DNA of 64,000 nt from Camellia lanceoleosa (taxonomy: Eukaryota > Streptophyta > Magnoliopsida > Ericales > Theaceae). The notes below the pieces were generated by a model, which was given only the letters and a program-made list of their open reading frames with translations, was not told the origin of the DNA and did no database searches. How positions within the stretch are numbered: position 1 is the first letter of the stretch; each line of letters begins with the position of its first letter. The stretch spans positions 806,001 to 870,000 of the forward strand of contig CM045763.1 in assembly GCA_025200525.1 (NCBI GenBank), given 5' to 3'. The position numbers were made by a program, and so were the translations under genes. This document shows, piece by piece, positions 57,974 to 64,000 of the stretch.

Positions 57974-59951
57974 TATAGCGACCCCGGTCTTTTCTCATTC
58001 GATGTTGTATCCGGACTTAGGCTCCGTAGATTCTATCCTTGTGTAATGGTTGTTGGCATCCTTTAATTCTATTTGGTCGAGTTTTAGGATGTGTTGGGCG
58101 TGTTTCAAACGGTTGGGTTGAGCCTTTGCCTAGATGTTGATTGCCCAGTTTTTAGCCTTTCCGCTCGAGCGGACATTACTGCGCTCGAGCGGGGTTTACA
58201 CTCTTCCAGCATTTTTGGTCCCTGCAAAACTTCTGCAGGTGAGAATTCTACGCTCGAGCGGGTTTTTATACGCCTTTCGGCGAAATTTCAGCGGTGTTGT
58301 TGGCGCTCGAGCGGGTAGTGTGTTCTCCGCGTGGGTTCTGGAATGGGGGAATCTACGCTCGAGCGGTTATCATTGCGCTCGAGCGGACCTTGTTTTTGCT
58401 CTTTACGCTCGAGCGGTGTGTTGTACACTCGAGCGGGCCTGTCGAGTTTAAATACGCAGCAGCGTGTTTTAAAACAGTTTTTCAGCCCCTTTCAGTTTAT
58501 AAAACCCTAGGTTACGAGTTCTCTCTCTCCCAACTCATCTTCTCTCCTAGGTTTCATCTATTTAGAGTGAGTATCTAACCTAGTTCCTTCATTAAAAAGG
58601 TAGAGTGGGTCGAGGGCTTCCATCTAATCTGAACAGTTGTTGATTTGGAGCACTTTGGAGTTTGGGCTATCATCTCCGTCTTCTTCTCTTCGGGTTCTTG
58701 CTTCGAGGTAGGGATTTCCTACTCCATTTATACGCTTTAATCCTAAGTGTTGGTATTTTGGTATGTGGGGGTAGTTTGGTAATTTTGGGAGAAACCTTAG
58801 GGTTTGTTATAGATTAATTCATATAATTAATTTAAGGGAAAATTGTGATAGTGGGTTTAAATCATGAGATTGGGGAACTTAGTGATTTAACTATGTAATT
58901 GAGTAATTTAAATGCTTACTTATGAGAATGATGAAATTTCAGTTGTGTTGTTATATTTATTTCTTGTTTAGGAATAATTGTTTTGGGCTATCAGTGGAGG
59001 ATAGCCATTGATTGTTGTAGACCCTGCATGCTGCTTAGGTATAACTGAAATTGAGTCATTCATCTGACTGTTGAATTAATACAGAATATTCGTGTATGGA
59101 TTATACGTTGTGTATGTCAAGTATTGATTATGTTGCATATGCATTTGGTCTTGGAGGAGATAGGGGATGAACTCCACGGTTTAGGGGAAGATAGGGGATG
59201 GACCTCTAAACCGGATTTGTTGGGAGGAGATAGGGGATGGACTCCAGTAGCATCTCATATGTGGGTGCTTATTGATGATAGAAATATTTCTATTTCTTGT
59301 TATTATGATACATCACCACCATGTGTATCAGATGGGAAGTATGGAAGTGAATTTGATTAAGACTGGTATAACACCAGCATGTGTGTTTATTATATTATAA
59401 GAAAGGTTTAACCTGATTTGTTATCCTTGTTGAGTTGTTTGGCGTGTTCGAGCCATATGCGTGTTAATGGAAAAAAAAAGGTGTAATAGACCTTGTGCCA
59501 TAGACAGTGTAGGCATTCGTGTCAATAAATTGTAAATTGATTATCTTGTGTTAACCATGTATCGTACTCCGCTTTAGTTAATTCTTATGCTTGGTTTAGT
59601 ATTTCTCTCTTTGTGTGGCTCACCCTATATGGGAACTTCATTTTCAGGTTCAGGTGGTTCACTACCTCCAAAGACTTAGCTTGTGAGGATTTGGACATGA
59701 AGACTTGTTTTATTTGTTTTAGTTGTTTTATTTGAATTATGTAAACATTCAAGCCTAGGGCTTTATTTGTTTTGAGTTAGAACTCATGGAATTGTGTCCA
59801 AGTGTTGGCTTGGCAAGATGTAAGCCCATAGGGCATTTATTATGATGTTTTTATCTTATGGTACTCTGATGAATGAAATAAGATACTTTATTTCTTTATA
59901 ACTCCGCATGTTAATATTATGTATTATGGGTTTTTTTTTTAGGACGTTACA
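57974..59951 (+). mobile_element. Solo LTR, 1,978 bp, inside the Athila element
   Basis: Starts tatagcgaccccgg (tg to ta in the terminal pair) and ends aggacgttaca. Flanked by perfect 5 bp TSDs gtctg at 57969-57973 and 59952-59956. The Athila reading frame is continuous across the insertion once LTR and one TSD are discounted. Layout resembles family B, but sequence is different. Confidence 0.92.
58161..58436 (+). repeat. Paired-palindrome array, CCGCTCGAGCGG type (4 pairs)
   Basis: Eight copies of cgctcgagcg (one with ca at its start), at 58162/58182, 58251/58304, 58356/58376 and 58406/58426. Offsets are 20, 53, 20 and 20 bp. The first copy is a perfect 12 bp palindrome. They lie 190-460 bp into the LTR. 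Confidence 0.92.
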
Positions 59952-59956
59952 GTCTG

Positions 59957-60862
59957 CCATACCATCTTTGGTCACACTACCTACACTTGAGTTGAAGCCA
60001 CTCCCGGCCACACTCAAGTATGCATTTTTAGGGTCCTAGGAGACTTTACTAGTCATCATTGCATCTAACTTGACTGCAGAGCAGGAGAGTCAGTTAATGA
60101 GCGTTCTCGTGGCATATCGGAGTGCTATAGGATGGTCAGTGGCTGATTTGAAAGGGATAGATCCCTCTGTGTGCATGCATTATATACACCTAGAGGAGGA
60201 CACCAAACCTTCTTGCGAAATGCAACGGAGACTGAATCCTAATATGAAAGAGGTGGTGAAAAAGGAGGTATTGAAATTGTTGGATGCGGGTATTATATAC
60301 CCCATCTCTGATAGCAAGTCGGTGAGTTCCACACAAGTGGTGCCCAAGAAATCGGGCATCACCGTTGTTGAGAATGAGATATGAGAGTTAGTCTCCACAT
60401 GAACCACTATTGGGTGACGAGTGTGCATTAATTATAGGAAACTGAATTCCTCGACTAGGAAGGATCATTTTCCCTTACCTTTCATTGACTAGATCCTAGA
60501 GCGGTTAGCGGAGTAGGGTTTCTACTGTTTTCTTGATGGCTATTCGGGTTATAATCAAGTCCCAGTGTACCCCGCTGACCAGGAAAATACCACATTCACA
60601 TGCCCTTTTGGCACTTTTGCTTACAGGCGCATGCCCTTTGGGCTATGTAATGCACCGGCAACTTTTCAACGTTGTATGATGGCCATTTTCTCCGATATGG
60701 AGAAGAAATTCTTAGAGGTTTTTATGGATGAATTTTTGGTGTTTGGACCGTCTTTTAAGGAATGCCTTAGGAACTTGACTAGAGTGTTGGAACGATGCAC
60801 TGAGGCAAACCTAATTTTGAGTTGGGAAAGAGCCATTTTATGGTTCGTGAGGGTATAGTGTT
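59957..60862 (+). pseudogene. pol: Athila reverse transcriptase, catalytic motif altered
   Basis: LKPLPATLKYAFLG opens the pre-RT region. Then EVLKLLDAGIIYPISDSKSVS and VVPKKSG, stops around 60382-60515, and CPFGTFAYRRMPFGLCNAPA. The metal-binding motif is FMDEF where the family has FMDDF, so the second Asp is Glu. A frameshift near 60840 joins the next frame. Confidence 0.87.
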
Positions 60863-62894
60863 GCGACACATTGTGTCCCCTCAAGGCATAGAGGAAGACA
60901 AGGCTAAGGTTGACCTCATTGCAGGCCTTCCTCCACCCAATTCCGTGCGTCAAATTATGTCATTCCTAGGGCATACAGGTTTTTACCGTAGGTTCATCAA
61001 AGACTTTAGTAAAATATCACGTCCTTTGTGTAGTTTACTTGTTAAGGACACGCCTTTTATCTTTGATGAGGCATGCTTGAAGGCATTTGAAACACTGAGA
61101 ATGGCCCTGACCACCGCCTCAATCATGAAATCACAAGATTGGTCGCTTTCTTTTGAAATCATGTGTGATGCCTCCGATTATGCTATCGGGGCTGTGTTGG
61201 GCCAAAGGGTCAATAAGGCACCATTTGCTATATACTATGCTAGTCGCACTCTCTCAGATGCACAATTGAACTATATTACTACCGAGAAAGAGTTGCTAGA
61301 TGTGGTCTTTGCCTTAGATAAATTCCGGTCCTATCTCCTAGATTCCAAGGTCATAGTCTTTACTGATCATGCCGCTTTGCGGTATTTACTATCAAAGAAA
61401 GAGACCAAACCTAGGTTAATTAGATGGATTTTGTTGCTCCAGGAATTTAACCTAGAGAATCGAGATAAGAAGGGATCTGAGAATGTGGTGGCGGATCACC
61501 TCTCCCGAATCCTTGTTGAGTATACTAGTGACCCCCTTATTTTACATGATTCGTTTCTGGACGAACAACTCTTTGAGCTGTCACGAGTGAGCCCTCCGTG
61601 GTTTGCACATATTGTGAATTACTTGGCCATTGGACAAATTCCGCAGAATTGGTCTAAGCAAGACAAAGACCGATTTTTTTCGCAGGTTAAGTATTATTTT
61701 TGGGAGGATCCGGAGTTGTTTAAATATTGCTCCGACCAAGTGATCCGACGGTGTGTGCCGGAGAGTGGGGTGCATAGCATTCTTACATTTTGTCATTCTT
61801 CTGCATGTGGCGGTCATTTTAGTGGGCATAAAACAGCCGCTAAGATTTTACAGAGCGGGTTTTATTGGCCCACAATTTTTAAAGATGTCCATCAATTTTG
61901 TAGAACTTGTTTGCGTTGTCAGCAAATGGGTTCGATGTCGCGGCGTGACATGATGCCAATGTCCCCTATTCTTGTGGTAGAAATATCTGATGTTTGGGGG
62001 ATTGATTTTATGGGACCTTTTCCGTCGTCGTTCGGGTTTGAGTATATTCTCTTGGTAGTCGATTATGTGTCTAAGTGGGTGGAGACAATAGCTACCAGAA
62101 CAAACGATCATAGAGTTGTAATCAAATTCTTGCATGAAAACATCTTTAGTCATTTTGGGTTTCCTAGAGCCATAATAAGTTATCAGGGTACACATTTTTG
62201 TAACCAGTTCTTTGAGTCGGTAGTCAAGAAATACTCTATCACTCATAAAGTTGGCACTCCATACCACCCTCAAACTAGTGGCCAAGTAGAAGTCTCAAAT
62301 AGGGAGGTAAAGCACATAATAGAGAAAACGATGAGGCCAGATAGGAAAGATTGGTCACAACGGTTGATTGATGCATTATGGGTCTACCGCACTGCTTATA
62401 AGACACCCATTGGGATGTCACTATATAGGGCGGTGTTTGGCAAAGCTTGCCATCTCCTGATTGAACTTGAACATCGAGCATTGTGGGCCATAAACAAGTT
62501 TAACTTCGATATGGCTATGACTGGGCTCAACCAGAAATTGCAACTCAATGAGTTGGAGGAAATCCGGAATGATGCATATGAGAGTTCGAGAATTTTTAAA
62601 GCTCGAACTAAAGAATTCCATGACAAGCACATTAATAGAAAATCCTTCGAACCCGGCCAAAAAGTGTGGCTTAACTCAAAATTGAGACTCTTTCTGGGTA
62701 AGCTTAGATCAAGATGGGATGGTCCCTTTGTGGTTGTTGAGGCATTTATTCATGGCGCCGTTGAGGTGCAAGATCCAAAGACTGGCCACACTTTCAAAGT
62801 GAATGGCCAAAGACTAAAGCCATATATAGAGGGGATTGGGAATGGGGAAATGATTGAGTCCATTGCTTTGATGGATCCTTTTTACTATGATTGA
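60863..62894 (+). pseudogene. int: Athila RNase H and integrase, open frame with lost catalytic residue
   Basis: A single open frame of about 670 codons ending at 62892. RNase [49 protein letters not shown]. Integrase zinc region: [17 protein letters not shown] with CLRCQQMG. Catalytic domain: GIDFMGPFP, then [11 protein letters not shown] where the family has IISDGGTHFCN, so the second catalytic Asp is Tyr; E is kept in [12 protein letters not shown]-terminus [13 protein letters not shown]. Long but catalytically dead. Confidence 0.9.
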
Positions 62895-63540
62895 TAGATT
62901 GATTTCTTGTTCTCCTTTCTTTCCCTTCTATTCTATTATATTTTTCTTTGTTCTTGTTGTGCTTTATTTGCGTCTAGGAGACTTTAAATCCTCTAAAGGT
63001 GTAATTCCTTTGGTGTTAGTCGTGCCTGAACAACATCTGACGGTCTGGTATAGCCACCTAACCGTGTTTGTGGTGAGTTCCTAGGAGACTAACTGAGACG
63101 GTGGAAACTAGAGTTCGAATGGCAAAGCCTAGAACACAAAGGTTTGGAATTTCCGAAACTAGAGTCTGGTTTAAATACCCAGGGGTGTAGAAATTGCTTC
63201 AAAACTACCTCGGCTTGAACTCTGTGTGGTAGCCCCATAGGTTGAGGTAGCTTTATACGCTTCGATTCTGGATACCGAATCAACCTAGTCTGTCACCCTG
63301 TTGGAGAATAGGGAAAGTTACAAACACAGTTACGGAGAAAAGTAGTACCTGTGGTTTTTGCGTGAAGATTATACCTTCAGTGGGCATTCCGTTATTTTCT
63401 TATGTGCTATATTTATTCCGGATGTCAAATGAAGGTAAAAATGGTTTATCATGCTTTGGGTGGTACTTGGTTTTTAATTTCTTATCTTTAAATTTGTTTA
63501 AAAAAATGTACATATACTTATACATAGAGTTATGCGCTTA
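62895..63540 (+). other. Athila 3' internal region, no gene recognised
   Basis: Sequence between the integrase stop and the palindrome array. Contains two ctaggagact segments (about 62976 and 63080). No envelope-like ORF seen. Confidence 0.4.
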
Positions 63541-63554
63541 AAAAAAAAATCAAT

Positions 63555-63880
63555 CCCGTACGTGCGGCACAATCCACGCACGTGCGGAGAAATTCCCAAA
63601 TAAAAAGTTGCACACCGCTTTAAAAGCAGGTGCGGAAGGTCTATGTGTCAACCAAGCCGCACGTGCGGCTTGACTCCCGCACGTGGCAGAGCGACGTTCC
63701 ACCAAAAAAAAAAAAAAAAAAAAAAAAAGGGCGAGCGAGGAAAATCACCGCACGTGCGGCCCATTCCCGCCCGTACGGGAAATGTTGTGAATTCATATTT
63801 TGCACACTGTTTTAAAAGTAGGTGCGGGGGTGAGTGCGAGGTGTACTACCGCAAATGCGTTGTACACTTCCACACGTGCG
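63555..63880 (+). repeat. Paired-palindrome array, CCGCACGTGCGG type (4 pairs)
   Basis: acgtgcgg at 63560/63580, acgtgcgg and acgtggc at 63661/63681, then centres 63753.5/63774.5 (cacgtg, then cccgtacggg) and 63854.5/63875.5 (an imperfect cgcaaatgcg, then cacgtg). Offsets are 20, 20, 21 and 21 bp. Segments ttaaaagcaggtgcgg (63620) and ttaaaagtaggtgcgg (63812) show the block is itself duplicated. Cores are E-box/G-box palindromes. A poly-A run lies at about 63702-63728. Confidence 0.85.
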
Positions 63881-64000
63881 GAAATTTTCATAAAAAAAAA
63901 AATATTTTTTTGTTTTGTTTTGTTTTATTTTTATTATTTTTAATTTCATTTTTTATTTATTTACTTATTTCAAAATAAATAAATAAGTGAATAAATTTTA

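Larger units (their letters stand above)
53665..64000 (+). mobile_element. Athila-lineage Ty3/gypsy element, decayed, 3' end outside window
   Basis: The primer segment tggcgccgttgccaggga (54935-54952) is typical of Athila elements. gag, protease, RT, RNase H and integrase follow. The 5' LTR boundary at about 53665 (tgattaaggc) is inferred from where family-B homology ends; its right end is tacca at 54928. A LINE fragment and a solo LTR are inserted. No 3' LTR or envelope-like ORF was identified before the window ends. Confidence 0.82.

Noticed and set aside
58091..58578. Several overlapping ORFs with repeated LERxxSSG/ARA peptides
   Set aside because: The repetition is produced by the CTCGAG palindromes in all frames inside a solo LTR.
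63643..63978. 111-aa ORF with poly-Lys
   Set aside because: Derived from the poly-A run and the CACGTG array.
1..64000. tRNA or rRNA genes
   Set aside because: None recognised by eye; tRNA-like segments are only retroelement primer sites. A tRNA scan would settle it.

Overview
The window is nuclear DNA of a flowering plant, most likely a eudicot and perhaps a woody rosid (the clade is a guess). Support comes from GT-AG introns, AT-rich intergenic DNA, plant Ty3/gypsy lineages (Tat, Tekay-type chromovirus, Athila), hAT/MULE/Tourist-type MITEs, and a Mei2-like gene. Only one host gene looks intact; most of the rest is nested and decayed transposable elements.

Layout. 1-7300 (minus strand): a Mei2-like RNA-binding protein gene running off the left edge. 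Ten coding exons can be placed, giving 729 codons in one continuous frame, plus a 5' UTR intron. A hAT-type element sits in one intron. 7950-15700: a gene-free MITE cluster, including two hAT-type elements, four MULE-type MITEs with 9-11 bp target-site duplications (TSDs) and a Tourist-type MITE. 15719-24929: a decayed Tat-lineage retrotransposon with tandem RNase H domains and an antisense ORF, cut off before its 3' LTR. 24930-32106: a family-B element with a gag ORF but no pol, a truncated 5' LTR and a complete 2.5 kb 3' LTR. 32107-41522: a decayed Tekay-like chromovirus whose integrase is split by an inverted family-B solo LTR with a perfect 5 bp TSD.

41523-50016 holds two broken host genes. 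One is a PHR1-like MYB-CC gene with a frameshift and no coiled-coil end. The other is a 3' fragment of a METTL23-like methyltransferase gene. A 2,064 bp gag-only LTR element (TR-GAG type, TSD ttaac) lies in a MYB-CC intron. 52263-64000: a relict family-B LTR, then an Athila element carrying a 5'-truncated LINE insertion beside its LTR TATA box and a 1,978 bp solo LTR (TSD gtctg) between its protease and reverse transcriptase. The Athila polymerase and integrase have lost catalytic aspartates, and its 3' end lies outside the window.

The observation I consider most novel: four loci (two diverged copies of LTR family B, an unrelated solo LTR, and the region past the Athila integrase) carry arrays of short palindromes arranged as pairs. 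The palindromes differ (GGCTCGAGCC, CGCTCGAGCG, CCGCACGTGCGG), but partners are almost always 19-21 bp apart. Each pair could form a hairpin with a stem of about 10 bp and a loop of 8-10 nt, or could present two protein sites two helical turns apart.
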